Part shown: positions 7,179 through 15,340 of the stretch, one piece after another
Layout: each line of letters opens with the position of its first letter
Numbering within the stretch: the stretch's first letter is position 1
Assembly: GCA_027484425.1 (NCBI GenBank)
Contig: JAIXSZ010000015.1
Span: forward strand, 1 to 64,000
DNA length: 64,000 nucleotides
From: Sphingobacteriales bacterium
Lineage (GTDB): Bacteria; Bacteroidota; Bacteroidia; Chitinophagales; Chitinophagaceae
Direction of reading: 5' to 3'
The notes under the pieces: model-generated
Seen by the model: only the letters and a program-made list of their open reading frames with translations
The model's database searches: none
Told to the model about the DNA's origin: nothing
Program-made: the position numbers and the translations under genes

Positions 7179-7652
7179 CGAAATGTGTGCACCTAAAAGT
7201 AAACCAACAAGTATTACTGATAACCGAATTTAAATACAATGAGTAGCGATAAAAGTGTATGCGTAGTGAGCAAAAGATGTATTTCATGGAAAAAGCTCCT
7301 CATTGCCCTGAACGTAGAAGGGTGTGACACAAGCGGCGATGAAGGGAGTGCTGGGGCTGGTGACAAAGGAAGTAGAAAATATGATGTGAAAAGGGGTAGA
7401 AATAGGGGTGAAATAAGACTAATATGAGCGAATGAGAGTGAGAATAAATGTAATATATGTGAACTGTGGCGAGAAGGGGCTATATGACATGTGTAAGGTG
7501 CTGATAATGAGGGTATTGTGGGCAAAATAAAATCTATGATATACTCGTAGCTGTATATGATAGTGCGGAAAGTGTAGTATGACAGATGTGTGATTTGTGA
7601 GGGTGAGAAAGTGGAGGCACCTTTGTGTGACAAAACAACGAAAAACCCTGAC
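7179..7652. other. Leader region before the phage cluster, no supported gene
   Basis: Between the terminator and the protease gene I see no convincing gene. A 62-codon open frame at 7239-7427 starts with ATG but has low-complexity Gly/Ser/Lys composition and no family signal. Base use here (G-rich top strand) already resembles that of the protease gene, so this may be the remains of a missing upstream head gene. In a normal phage of this type the portal and head-morphogenesis genes would precede the protease here. Confidence 0.35.
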
Positions 7653-8645
7653 ATGATGGAAAAACTAAAAAAGACAGATAGGGAGTATGTGCTATCGGAC
7701 AGTAGTGTGAATGAGTATGGCTTCAGGTTGCTGACAAGTGGGTACCAAATAGAGGAGTACAGAAAAAACCCGATAGGCTACTACATGCACCGGAGGGATG
7801 AGGGTATAGTGGTGCGGTGGGATGACCTATGTGTGAATGGTGATGTGATAACGGGTAAACCGGTGATAAACCTGATGAATGGCAGGGGTGAGCAGACGTG
7901 GAGTGAGGTGGAAAATGGTTTTCTGAATGCTGCGAGTGTGGGGCATATAGTGGTGCTGGAATATAGCATGGACAGGGAGCTGATGTTGCCAGGGCAAACG
8001 GGACCGACGATAACGAAGTGGTATAACAAGGAATGCAGTCTGGTGGACATACCGGGTAACTGCAATGCGCTGACTAAACTGTATGACGCACAAGAGAATG
8101 AGCTGAACCTGATGGATATGAACATAGGCAGTCATAAAATGAAGGGGCTACCTGTGGCTATGCCGGCTGAGCTGTATGCGGTGCTGAATGTGGCGGCATC
8201 GGCTAGTGATGGTGAGGTGCTGGCGGCGGTGAAAACCCTGAGCCTAGAGTGCCAAAAACTGAGTGCTGAAAATGCTGCGCTGAGTGCTGAAATGGTGGTG
8301 CTGCAACAACAGGCATCTGCCATAAGTGCTGCCCGAAAAAGCCTGGAAATAGAGGGACTGCTGAATAGAGCCCTAGAGGAAAAAAGAATAACTACGGAGC
8401 TGAAAGGAAAACTGGCGGTGGACTATGCAAACAACCCCGAGGGACTGAAGGTGCTGCTGATGGCAATGCCAGCCTACAGAGCAATAGCGGAACAATTGCG
8501 AGGAAAGAGTGCTGACAAAACAGAGGGCGAATGGGTGTGGGATGACTATGAAAAAAATGACCCTACGGGCAACAAACTAAAGGACCTGAGAAGTGATGAC
8601 CCGGTGCGCTACAAGGCACTGTTTGAGAAAAAATTTGCGGCATAA
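7653..8645 (+). CDS. Phage prohead protease with C-terminal scaffold region
   Basis: About 330 aa from ATG 7653 (an in-frame GTG at 7590 would add 21 residues). The N-terminal half has the pattern of HK97/U35-type prohead proteases: a His in YYMHRRDE, a Ser in NAASVGHI and an acidic residue in ECSLVDIPGN, the likely catalytic triad. The C-terminal half is an Ala/Leu/Glu coiled coil ending in an aromatic tail (DDPVRYKALF) typical of scaffold domains fused to Mu-type protease genes. It would cleave itself and the capsid scaffold during shell maturation. It is the first clear gene of the cluster; no portal or terminase precedes it. Codon use is strongly CTG/GTG/ATA biased. Confidence 0.78.
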   Translation: MMEKLKKTDREYVLSDSSVNEYGFRLLTSGYQIEEYRKNPIGYYMHRRDEGIVVRWDDLCVNGDVITGKPVINLMNGRGEQTWSEVENGFLNAASVGHIVVLEYSMDRELMLPGQTGPTITKWYNKECSLVDIPGNCNALTKLYDAQENELNLMDMNIGSHKMKGLPVAMPAELYAVLNVAASASDGEVLAAVKTLSLECQKLSAENAALSAEMVVLQQQASAISAARKSLEIEGLLNRALEEKRITTELKGKLAVDYANNPEGLKVLLMAMPAYRAIAEQLRGKSADKTEGEWVWDDYEKNDPTGNKLKDLRSDDPVRYKALFEKKFAA

Positions 8646-8763
8646 ATAAGGTGTCTACAAAGAGACCGCAAAGGGATAAAAAATAAGGCTACATAAGGAT
8701 GGATAATGAATGCTGCTAAGGGCTGATGGCGGTAGCTATGCGTGTTTGGAAATTCCATATGTC

Positions 8764-8889
8764 ATAGTACATAGTCGATAGTACTTAGTCGATAGTCAAT
8801 AGTTGATAGTCAATAGTTGATAGTCGATAGTCAATAGTCGATAGTACATAGTCGATAGTCAATAGTACATAGTCGATAGTTGATAGTCC
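8764..8889 (+). repeat. Heptanucleotide tandem repeat, 18 units of ATAGTNN
   Basis: Eighteen consecutive 7-bp units (one starts TTAGT instead of ATAGT), where NN is AC, CG, CA, TG or CC. The period is exactly 7 over the 126 bp. It lies in the gap between the protease and capsid genes of the phage cluster. Such heptamer arrays are known as genome-wide intergenic repeats in several bacterial groups and are not a phage structure. There are no spacers, so it is not CRISPR. Confidence 0.9.
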
Positions 8890-9000
8890 AAAGTCTACGA
8901 ACCAAAGTCCAAAATCCAAAATTCAAATTCAAAGGTGCCGAATAGCAGATACCAAATTCAAAATTCCAAATACAAATACCAAAAACTATAACTAAAACAA
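8890..9000 (+). repeat. Second heptamer-like repeat tract (AAATTCC/AAAGTCC type)
   Basis: Directly after the ATAGTNN array the sequence changes to imperfect 7-bp units such as AAAGTCC, AAAATCC, AAAATTC and CAAATTC, interrupted at about 8933-8952. The same kind of tract recurs at 13411-13456 in the same operon. It ends 18 bp before the capsid start, so it forms part of the capsid leader. Confidence 0.7.
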
Positions 9001-9018
9001 AAAAACCAATAAACAACT

Positions 9019-9936
9019 ATGGGAATTCAGAGAGAGATATGGCAGGACCATATAGCGGGCAACTTGTTTAAGAACAATGAGTTTTTACTGGCGTCGGTGG
9101 ATGCGAGCCAGCATGTGATGCAAGGGAAGGTGGTGCATATACCTCAGGCGGGTGCGCCGCCGACGGTGGTGAAAAACAGAACATCGCTACCGGCAACAAT
9201 AGTGCAAAGGACAGATAGTGATGTGACGTACACACTGGATAATTTTTCGACAGACCCGATACTGATACCGAATGCGGAGCTGTATGAACTGAGCTACAGC
9301 AAACGTGAGAGTGTGCTGAGTGAACATGAAATATCGGTGAGGGAAGCGATAGCAAATAGTGTGCTGGAGCTATGGGCACCAAGCGGTATGACGGGTACGG
9401 TGATAAGAACTACTGGCGCGGCTACGGCGGCACATATGGAGGCTGCGACGGGGAACAGGAAAAAATTTGTGGTGAATGACCTGAAACAGGCACAACTGAG
9501 AATGAACAAACAGAATGTGCCGATGGAGGGAAGATATGCGCTGATAAGTGCGGATATGTTTCAGCAGTTGACGGATGATATGTCGGCGACACAGTATAGG
9601 GACTTTAGTGCTGCGTATGATGTGAAAGATGGTGTGTTGGGAAGGCTGTTTGGGTTTAACATACTGATGAGGAGCGCTGTGCTGAAGTATGATGATGATG
9701 TGCTGCCTGTAATGATACCTGGTGGTGCTGACCCAGATGTGAGCGACAACGATGGTGTGCTGTGCTGGCAAATGAGTGCTGTGGAAAGAGCTGTGGGACA
9801 GATCAGCTTCTTTGAGAATATGGGTGACCCGACGTACTACGGCGATGTGTATAGTGTGAGCATAAGAATGGGTGGCAGGAAAAGGCGCGCAGATGCGAAG
9901 GGCATAGTGGCGATAGTGCAGGCTGCAGCGGCATAG
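9019..9936 (+). CDS. Phage major capsid protein
   Basis: 305 aa. It resembles major capsid proteins of contractile-tailed Bacteroidota prophages. The N-terminal part IWQDHIAGNLFKNNEF and the region with VVHIPQAG and a helical spine (SEHEISVREAIANSVLELW) fit an HK97-fold coat, and the C-terminal end has the ENMGDPTYYGDVYSVSIRMGGR block typical of coat P-domains. It would build the icosahedral shell with the upstream protease-scaffold. Adjacent genes are lysis functions rather than head completion or connector proteins, so the head module looks incomplete. CTG/GTG-rich codon use. Confidence 0.8.
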   Translation: MGIQREIWQDHIAGNLFKNNEFLLASVDASQHVMQGKVVHIPQAGAPPTVVKNRTSLPATIVQRTDSDVTYTLDNFSTDPILIPNAELYELSYSKRESVLSEHEISVREAIANSVLELWAPSGMTGTVIRTTGAATAAHMEAATGNRKKFVVNDLKQAQLRMNKQNVPMEGRYALISADMFQQLTDDMSATQYRDFSAAYDVKDGVLGRLFGFNILMRSAVLKYDDDVLPVMIPGGADPDVSDNDGVLCWQMSAVERAVGQISFFENMGDPTYYGDVYSVSIRMGGRKRRADAKGIVAIVQAAAA

Positions 9937-10021
9937 TGGTGAGGGTGACAGGTGTGGGCGTAGTGTGGATGAACAGTGGTGCAGGATATGCCCATACCTG
10001 TTTGTAAAAAAAACGACCGAC

Positions 10022-10294
10022 ATGATGGAGACTGAAATAAAAGTGTGGGTGCTGGTGGGTGTGGCTGGTGCAATGATGACGGTGCTGGGATTTGTGGTGA
10101 AGCTGGTGACAGACCAAGTGATAAAAAGACTGGACGACATAGTGCTGGAACTGAAACAAATGACCAGAGCAACGACGATACACGGACAGGAAATAAAAGG
10201 TCTGCAAGAGCAAGAGGCTATGATACACCGCCGGCTGAATGAACACGCTGACAGAATACATGCCCTGGAAAGGAGCATAATAAGTGAACTATAA
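10022..10294 (+). CDS. Small membrane protein with coiled coil, holin/spanin-like
   Basis: 90 aa from ATG 10022 (ATG 10025 is equally possible; an upstream in-frame ATG at 9965 would add 19 residues). One hydrophobic span at about residues 7-27 is followed by a long charged coiled coil with regular heptads to the C-terminus. Size, topology and position two genes before the endolysin suggest a lysis protein (holin- or spanin-like, or similar to XhlA membrane partners with reversed topology). Not assigned to a family. Confidence 0.6.
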   Translation: MMETEIKVWVLVGVAGAMMTVLGFVVKLVTDQVIKRLDDIVLELKQMTRATTIHGQEIKGLQEQEAMIHRRLNEHADRIHALERSIISEL

Positions 10295-10310
10295 AAAAAA
10301 TGGATAAAAG

Positions 10311-10760
10311 ATGTTTTGTACTAAAATGAGAAGCAAGCTAAAAAGACTGCTGCAACAGATAGACCAGTATGTGGACGAACATGCGGAAACAGCACTGAGG
10401 ATAACGACAACACTGAAGGGTATGCTGGAAAGCCCGGTGGCGGATATAGTGACGGCGATAATACCTGGTGATGCCGATGAGCTTATAAGAAAACACCTGA
10501 TAGCGGCTCTGGAACTGGCTACCAATGCGCTGAGCATAGCCAATGACTGTGGGGCACAACAAACGCTGAATGAGAAGCTGCAATGCTTTGTGACGCAACT
10601 GCGGAAGTACCCACCTGAGGTGCAAGATGCACTGCTGCAAAAACTGGCTAGCCTGCTGACCAGACAACTGGACGGTAGCAGGGGGAGACAAAGTCTGTAT
10701 GACCTGTATACACAGGCGAAATATGCTGCTGGAAAACAACAGGAAGTGGCGGGTGTGTAG
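10311..10760 (+). CDS. All-helical protein of unknown function in the lysis region
   Basis: 149 aa (a second Met is at residue 6). Predominantly helical, with an amphipathic start (KLKRLLQQIDQYVDEHAE) and a moderately hydrophobic mid segment (PVADIVTAIIPG). Similar small proteins occur between membrane protein and endolysin genes in Bacteroidota prophages, but I know of no function. It begins 16 bp after the membrane protein stop and probably belongs to the lysis cassette. It might be a second holin component or an endolysin regulator. Confidence 0.55.
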   Translation: MFCTKMRSKLKRLLQQIDQYVDEHAETALRITTTLKGMLESPVADIVTAIIPGDADELIRKHLIAALELATNALSIANDCGAQQTLNEKLQCFVTQLRKYPPEVQDALLQKLASLLTRQLDGSRGRQSLYDLYTQAKYAAGKQQEVAGV

Positions 10761-10898
10761 ACAAAAGATGAACCATAAAATGTGGGTAGCGTGCAAATGG
10801 ACTGTGTGAAAGAACTACCCACCAGATATGGTGCAAGAGACACTATACAGAAACCGTGAAGTGAAGAAAGATACTGTAACCTATAAACCTAAGTGATC
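10761..10898. other. Gap with an 8-bp inverted repeat before the endolysin
   Basis: GTGGGTAG at 10782-10789 is matched by CTACCCAC at 10815-10822, a stem with a 25-nt loop. There is no T tract, so it is not a clear terminator. It might shape the mRNA upstream of the endolysin. Very short open frames of 13 and 20 codons in the gap are not supported as genes. Confidence 0.4.
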
Positions 10899-11438
10899 AT
10901 GAACACAAACAACGACAAGCCTGGTGAGCTGCACCTAGCTGCACTAGAAGTAGCTAAAGAGCAGGTGGGTGTGCAAGAAGTGCCGAAGGGTAGTAATAAA
11001 GGACCGATGATAAATGAGTATCTGAAAGCAGTGGGATTGGGGCCGGGTTATGCGTGGTGTCAGGCGTTTGTTTATTGGTGTTATGCTGTGGCAGCAAAAA
11101 GGATAGGTGTGGAAAATGTACTGGTGAAAACTGCTGGCGTATATGACTGCTGGAACCGAAGCACCAAAAGAAATGGTGTGGTGAAAATAGCTAAAAGTGA
11201 GGTGGTGGTAGGCAAAGCTGTGCTGCAACCGGGCGACCAGTTTATAATGATGTATGGGAAGGGAGCAGGGCACACTGGTATAATAGAGCATGTGACTGAA
11301 AACGAAACTGGGACAATAGTGCTGCACACCATAGAAGGTAATAGCAACAATAGTGGAAGTAGAGAGGGGTATGCTGTGGTGAGGCAAACGAGAATGCTGA
11401 GTGAAAAGGCATTGCAGGGATTCTTGAGGTATAGCTAA
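10899..11438 (+). CDS. CHAP/NlpC-type phage endolysin
   Basis: 179 aa from ATG 10899. It has the features of the cysteine peptidoglycan hydrolase group seen in phage lysis genes: catalytic Cys in YAWCQAFVYWC (about residue 54), catalytic His in GHTGIIEHV (about 127), and the EGNSN block near the C-terminus that supplies the polar third residue. It would cut peptide or amide bonds in peptidoglycan to release particles. There is no signal peptide, so it needs a holin-type partner, probably encoded just upstream. It starts the block that continues into the tail genes. Confidence 0.82.
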   Translation: MNTNNDKPGELHLAALEVAKEQVGVQEVPKGSNKGPMINEYLKAVGLGPGYAWCQAFVYWCYAVAAKRIGVENVLVKTAGVYDCWNRSTKRNGVVKIAKSEVVVGKAVLQPGDQFIMMYGKGAGHTGIIEHVTENETGTIVLHTIEGNSNNSGSREGYAVVRQTRMLSEKALQGFLRYS

Positions 11439-11441
11439 GCA

Positions 11442-11693
11442 ATGATGAACGAATTAAAGACACGACGACCTACTATGAAAACAAGTGATGAGCAAGTAAG
11501 CAATGTGCTGTATGTGACGAGCGATGACAGAGTGCATGTGGATGAAACAACGGCTGCAACACATGCAGAAGGACTAAAAGACCAAACTATAAGGACCCTA
11601 AACGAGCAGGAGAATGACCTGATGGTGAATAGACTGATAATGACAGAGGATGAAGAAACAGACGAAGGATATGTGAGTGAAGAGGGATGGTAG
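11442..11693 (+). CDS. Small acidic protein between endolysin and sheath
   Basis: 83 aa, 3 bp after the endolysin stop, so almost certainly co-translated. Very rich in Asp, Glu and Thr, especially at the C-terminus (EDEETDEGYVSEEGW). It has no hydrophobic span and no recognised domain. Position suggests a lysis regulator, a head-tail accessory or an inhibitor binding a basic partner; none of these is shown. Confidence 0.55.
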   Translation: MMNELKTRRPTMKTSDEQVSNVLYVTSDDRVHVDETTAATHAEGLKDQTIRTLNEQENDLMVNRLIMTEDEETDEGYVSEEGW

Positions 11694-11738
11694 GGCAGGT
11701 GAGAAAACAATTGTGAAACAAACTAAAACAAACTAAAA

Positions 11739-12917
11739 ATGGGAAGTGTAAACATAGTGCTGGCCAATGGGCAACTGGGCGGCACCATACAGACAAACGA
11801 CGGCATAGTGGGTATGGTGCTGACCGGTAAAACAGAACCAGGATATGATGTGGGAACACCAATACTGGTGACAAGTATGACAGCAGTGGCTGACGCTGGA
11901 ATAACTAAGGTGGAGAATGGATTTGCGTACAAAAACCTGGTAGAGTTTTACAATCAGGCAGGGAGCGGGGCTCAACTGTATCTGATGCTGGTGCCGAACA
12001 CCATGACTGTGGCTGAGATGGCTGACAATACCAACGCAAGTGGTGTGAAAAAACTACTGGACTATGCAGGAGGCAAAATAAAAGTAGTGGGGTTGATGAG
12101 CGATGATTTGGCGATAGCTGCTGCCGGAGGCGTGATAACAGTAGCAAACGGGCTGAATGAAGATGTGTATACGGCAGCCAACAATATGGCTGTAACAGCA
12201 GAACAATACTTCTACAACCACAAGCCCCTGCGTGCAATAATAGGCGGAACATCATACACTGGTGTGGCGGCAGACCTACAAGATATGAGAGCCGGAACGA
12301 CGAACAACCGAACAGCAATATTGATAGGCGACACAAAGGGAGGTGCCGGAGCATGCTTGGGTATGGCAATGGGTGTGGTGGCATCTGTGCCTGTGCAGCG
12401 GAAAATCAGCAGGGTGCGAAGTGGTGCGCTGAAAAACAATGCCGCTTATCTGGGTACGGGTGCTTATGAAAGCCTAGCAGGAACATCGACGGTGATAGCT
12501 GCGCTGGGTTATATAACCTTTACGACATATGCTAATACAAGTGGTTACTTCTTTTCGGGAGACCCTATGTGCGCCGCAACAGCAGACGACTATAGTATGC
12601 TGGCAAGAGGTAGGGTGATAGACAAGGCACACATATTGGCCTATACAACCTTTGTGCAAGTGGTAGATGATGAAGTGCCGGTAAACACAGATGGTACACT
12701 GGATGCGGGTTTTTGCAAGTGGCTAAGCCAACAAATAGTGAACCAAATAAACAATACTATGACTGCCAATAAAGAGATCAGTAACATAAGTTGCTACATA
12801 GACCCAGCACAAAATATACTGAGTACAAACCTGCTGAATGTAGTGCTGAGTATAACTCCTGTAGGGTATGCAACGGACATTGTAGTGAGTTTGGGATTTA
12901 GTAATCCGGCGCTGTAA
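11739..12917 (+). CDS. Contractile tail sheath protein (DUF2586-like)
   Basis: 392 aa, matching in start and composition the sheath proteins of contractile-tailed Bacteroidota phages. It begins with GSVNIVLANGQLGG and the block GIVGMVLTGKTEPG, has a central GTSYTGVAADLQ region, and ends with a conserved beta-rich domain containing a CYIDPAQNILST segment, as sheath C-termini do. In such particles about six copies per ring surround the tube and contract to drive it through the target envelope. It is followed by the tube, then the chaperone and tape measure, the usual Myoviridae-type order. Confidence 0.82.
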   Translation: MGSVNIVLANGQLGGTIQTNDGIVGMVLTGKTEPGYDVGTPILVTSMTAVADAGITKVENGFAYKNLVEFYNQAGSGAQLYLMLVPNTMTVAEMADNTNASGVKKLLDYAGGKIKVVGLMSDDLAIAAAGGVITVANGLNEDVYTAANNMAVTAEQYFYNHKPLRAIIGGTSYTGVAADLQDMRAGTTNNRTAILIGDTKGGAGACLGMAMGVVASVPVQRKISRVRSGALKNNAAYLGTGAYESLAGTSTVIAALGYITFTTYANTSGYFFSGDPMCAATADDYSMLARGRVIDKAHILAYTTFVQVVDDEVPVNTDGTLDAGFCKWLSQQIVNQINNTMTANKEISNISCYIDPAQNILSTNLLNVVLSITPVGYATDIVVSLGFSNPAL

Positions 12918-12970
12918 ATGAGTGTGTAAAACCAAAGAAATAGAAGCGAATTTTTAAAACAAACTAGGAT

Positions 12971-13402
12971 ATGGCAACGATACCATTTTTTGATAGTAAG
13001 GACTGCGAGTGGGCAGACATGACGGTGATGATAGCAGGTGCTACCATAACGAAAATAAGGGGCGTGAAATATAAAGCGCACAAAGACAAACAACTACTGC
13101 ACGCCGCCGGGGATGAACCCATAAGCATACAAGCTGGTAACAGAACCTATGAGGGACAGATTAAAGTGCTGAAAGGCGCACTGGATGATATGAACAGAGC
13201 TGCCCTAGCGGCTGGAGGAGACGATGTGCTGGACCTGCAATTTGATGTGGTGGTAACCTACAAAGCAAAGGGCACCAGAGCGCTGCAAACAGACACACTA
13301 ATTGGAGTGGAAATAAAAGAGTTTGAGAAAGGGTGGGAGCAAGGGGCAAAAAGTATGGATGTGACACTGCCTATAGTGTTTATGAAACTGATAACCGAAT
13401 AG
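12971..13402 (+). CDS. Tail tube protein
   Basis: 143 aa, right after the sheath, with the size and beta-rich pattern of contractile-phage tube proteins. It has an early DMTVMIAGATITKIRGVKY strand pair, the GDEPISIQAGNRTYEGQIKV block and a C-terminal region ending in MDVTLPIVFMKL. Stacked hexamers would form the inner tube. A heptamer-like repeat tract separates it from the chaperone gene. CTG-biased codon use is still strong here. Confidence 0.78.
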   Translation: MATIPFFDSKDCEWADMTVMIAGATITKIRGVKYKAHKDKQLLHAAGDEPISIQAGNRTYEGQIKVLKGALDDMNRAALAAGGDDVLDLQFDVVVTYKAKGTRALQTDTLIGVEIKEFEKGWEQGAKSMDVTLPIVFMKLITE

Positions 13403-13410
13403 GGGAAAGG

Positions 13411-13456
13411 AGGAAATCCAAATTCCCAAAAAAACAAATTCCAAATTCCCAAAAAC
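13411..13456 (+). repeat. AAATTCC-type simple repeat between tube and chaperone genes
   Basis: Imperfect 7-8 bp units (AAATTCCC, AAATTCC) fill the gap between the tube and chaperone genes. They are the same class as the tract at 8890-9000. Confidence 0.65.
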
Positions 13457-13475
13457 TTAGACTTAAAATAAAAAA

Positions 13476-13799
13476 ATGACAACTGAAACAACAGAACTGA
13501 AAGGACAAGTTAGTGGTGCACAAATAGAGGAGTGGAAGCAGAAACACCAGTATGGCATATATGCTGTAGAGGTAGGTGGACATGTAGCTTACTTTAAGAA
13601 CCCAGGTAGGCATGAGCTGAACTGCGCACTGACAAAGGCAGACAAAGAAAGAGCACTGGCGGTATTTGAGGAGCTGGCAAATGTAACCTACATAGGAGGT
13701 AGTGAAGAAGTGCTGAAAGATGATCAAATGTTTATAGGTATATGTCAGGAACTAAAGGTGAAACTTGACGGGAAAAAAGCTCGTCTGGTAAACTTATAG
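13476..13799 (+). CDS. Tail assembly chaperone (gpE/gpG-like), zero-frame product
   Basis: 107 aa. It lies between tube and tape measure, where contractile and long-tailed phages encode their tail assembly chaperone. It has the typical small alpha/beta core with GIYAVEVGGHVAYFKNP followed by a helical end. Near its 3' end, GGG AAA AAA GCT at 13770-13781 lies inside a window (13769-13799) where the -1 frame is also open, and that frame continues for 63 codons past the slip (see next feature). Such pairs (lambda G/GT, P2 E/E') normally make a minor frameshifted product that recruits the tape measure. Confidence 0.75.
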   Translation: MTTETTELKGQVSGAQIEEWKQKHQYGIYAVEVGGHVAYFKNPGRHELNCALTKADKERALAVFEELANVTYIGGSEEVLKDDQMFIGICQELKVKLDGKKARLVNL

Positions 13800-13969
13800 C
13801 GGAGTTGTGCGGTGGCCCGGCACACGACTCCGTAGGGTACCTGGAAACACTTATAGAATATTACTTGCCGGGGGTAAATCATAGAGCGTTGAGTGATGAA
13901 GCATTCGCGCAGAAAATAGCTCATCTGGAATATATAAGAGCAACTGAGTTGAGAAAAGTAAAAAGATGA
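13778..13969 (+). CDS. Tail assembly chaperone, -1 frameshift extension
   Basis: Read in the -1 frame from the A6 run (13773-13778), 63 codons run without a stop to TGA 13967-13969. The product has normal protein composition with a helical C-terminus (AFAQKIAHLEYIRATE). It has no ATG; only a TTG at 13805 could serve as an independent start. It fills the otherwise empty 216-bp gap before the tape measure and sits where the T part of G/GT chaperones is expected. The slip site is not a textbook X-XXY-YYZ heptamer: the zero frame reads AAA AAA and would re-pair as GAA AAA. Confirmation needs protein data. Confidence 0.6.
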   Translation, partial: SSSGKLIAELCGGPAHDSVGYLETLIEYYLPGVNHRALSDEAFAQKIAHLEYIRATELRKVKR

Positions 13970-14015
13970 TGGAAAAAACAGATACCTAAATCCTATCGTC
14001 AACCTAACGTAAACG

Positions 14016-15332
14016 ATGAACTATAAGATAGAAAAAGAACCCATGAATGGAATAATGGAAGGTGCAGATAATGCAATGATGTTACAAGGTGTGTATGAGA
14101 GAAACAATACACCGATATGGATGGATGGCACGTTGGCACAAATAATAAAAGCGATAGGAGATTGGGTATCTGTAATGAGTGCAGGAGTGCAAAAGCTGAG
14201 TTCGTATAACAATTTTGGAGGGGAAGAAACAAGAGCTGGCGCTGAAGCTCCAGATAATATAAGGGCAAGTAAACGAAATACAACTGGTATAACAGCGTAT
14301 ACACTTATGCATACAGCTAACGACAAGTATAAACCCAAGATAATAGCGTTGGATAGTAATGAAAAGGATCCAGTTATTACTAATGAATTAGCGTTGACAA
14401 AAAGTGACGTTGTAGTTAATTCGGGAAATGTGGGAAAAAGTGTAGGCGAAGATGAATGGTCTGTTCTAGGAACAAACAGTGCATTATCAATAAGTGAATC
14501 TAGTGCTGCAAAAGGCACATCATCGGTGTTGCCTGGATGGTTAGCGCCAGAATCAGCAGGATTTGCGGCAAGTTTAAAAGAATATTCTGAAGAGCTGAAT
14601 AGGCTACAAATAGGATCTGCATCTGGTGTAGAAAATCAAAGAGATCGATACGACAAAGCATATTATATGCGTGAACATTATACAGAAGTGCTTTCAAATA
14701 GTTTGTCAGAGTTGAATGAACGGGCAAGTGTATTTGATCCAATCGTGATACCTGATAGACGTATTAGTATTAATCCTCGAGATACTATCAATCAGACATA
14801 CCTAGGGCAAGCATACTACAAGGGTTTAGACCCAAATTTATCAGTAATAGAAAATGGGCTGATTGGACCACAAAATGGGACAAAAACGTCAGAATATGGT
14901 TTGCTTTTGTCTGGAGGATCTTTGTTGCGCCAGACACCTATAGATAGTGCTCTGATAGTAGGTGGGCAAACAAATGGAAATGTTGGCATAGTTGAAACAG
15001 ATTACCATTTCGATGCCACTAAAAAGTATGACCATTTGCAAGAGACACGGATCGCATCAATGCTCCTGTTAAATGAGCAGACCAAATTTGGCGAGGTCTA
15101 CGAAACGAATACTGAGAATGACAAAAACAAGTGTGAGACTCTGTATATACTGAGCGAAAGGCCAACAAACAAATCTGTGCCTGACACAGGTAAAAAAGCA
15201 ATAACCATACATCTAAACAGACCAATGATAGAGCAGTTTACTGTGCATGTGGGGAGTAGTAGGGATGGATTAGGTGAGCTAAAAAGAGCAGTAGAAGAAA
15301 TACTGCTAGAAATATTAAATAGTGCAAACTAA
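14016..15332 (+). CDS. Tape measure protein, unusually short
   Basis: 438 aa. The position after the chaperone and the C-terminal block LNRPMIEQFTVHV plus a final helix ending EEILLEILNSAN match the ends of tape measure proteins of Bacteroidota contractile phages. Most family members are much longer and carry hydrophobic segments for membrane passage; here I see no strong membrane span and mostly Ser/Asn-rich middle sequence. Tail length scales with this protein, so the tail should be short. Codon use turns host-like (TTA/TTG common) from this gene on. It may be trimmed by internal deletion. Confidence 0.65.
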   Translation: MNYKIEKEPMNGIMEGADNAMMLQGVYERNNTPIWMDGTLAQIIKAIGDWVSVMSAGVQKLSSYNNFGGEETRAGAEAPDNIRASKRNTTGITAYTLMHTANDKYKPKIIALDSNEKDPVITNELALTKSDVVVNSGNVGKSVGEDEWSVLGTNSALSISESSAAKGTSSVLPGWLAPESAGFAASLKEYSEELNRLQIGSASGVENQRDRYDKAYYMREHYTEVLSNSLSELNERASVFDPIVIPDRRISINPRDTINQTYLGQAYYKGLDPNLSVIENGLIGPQNGTKTSEYGLLLSGGSLLRQTPIDSALIVGGQTNGNVGIVETDYHFDATKKYDHLQETRIASMLLLNEQTKFGEVYETNTENDKNKCETLYILSERPTNKSVPDTGKKAITIHLNRPMIEQFTVHVGSSRDGLGELKRAVEEILLEILNSAN

Positions 15333-15340
15333 AACTAACT

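Noticed and set aside
7239-7427. 62-codon open frame before the protease
   Set aside because: Low-complexity composition with no family signal; treated as part of the leader or a decayed gene.
8764-8889. Possible CRISPR array
   Set aside because: Units are only 7 bp and directly adjacent, with no spacers and no cas genes.
10289-10843. 184-codon reverse-strand open frame
   Set aside because: Lies opposite a clear top-strand phage gene with consistent codon bias; it is a shadow frame of the GC-skewed strand.
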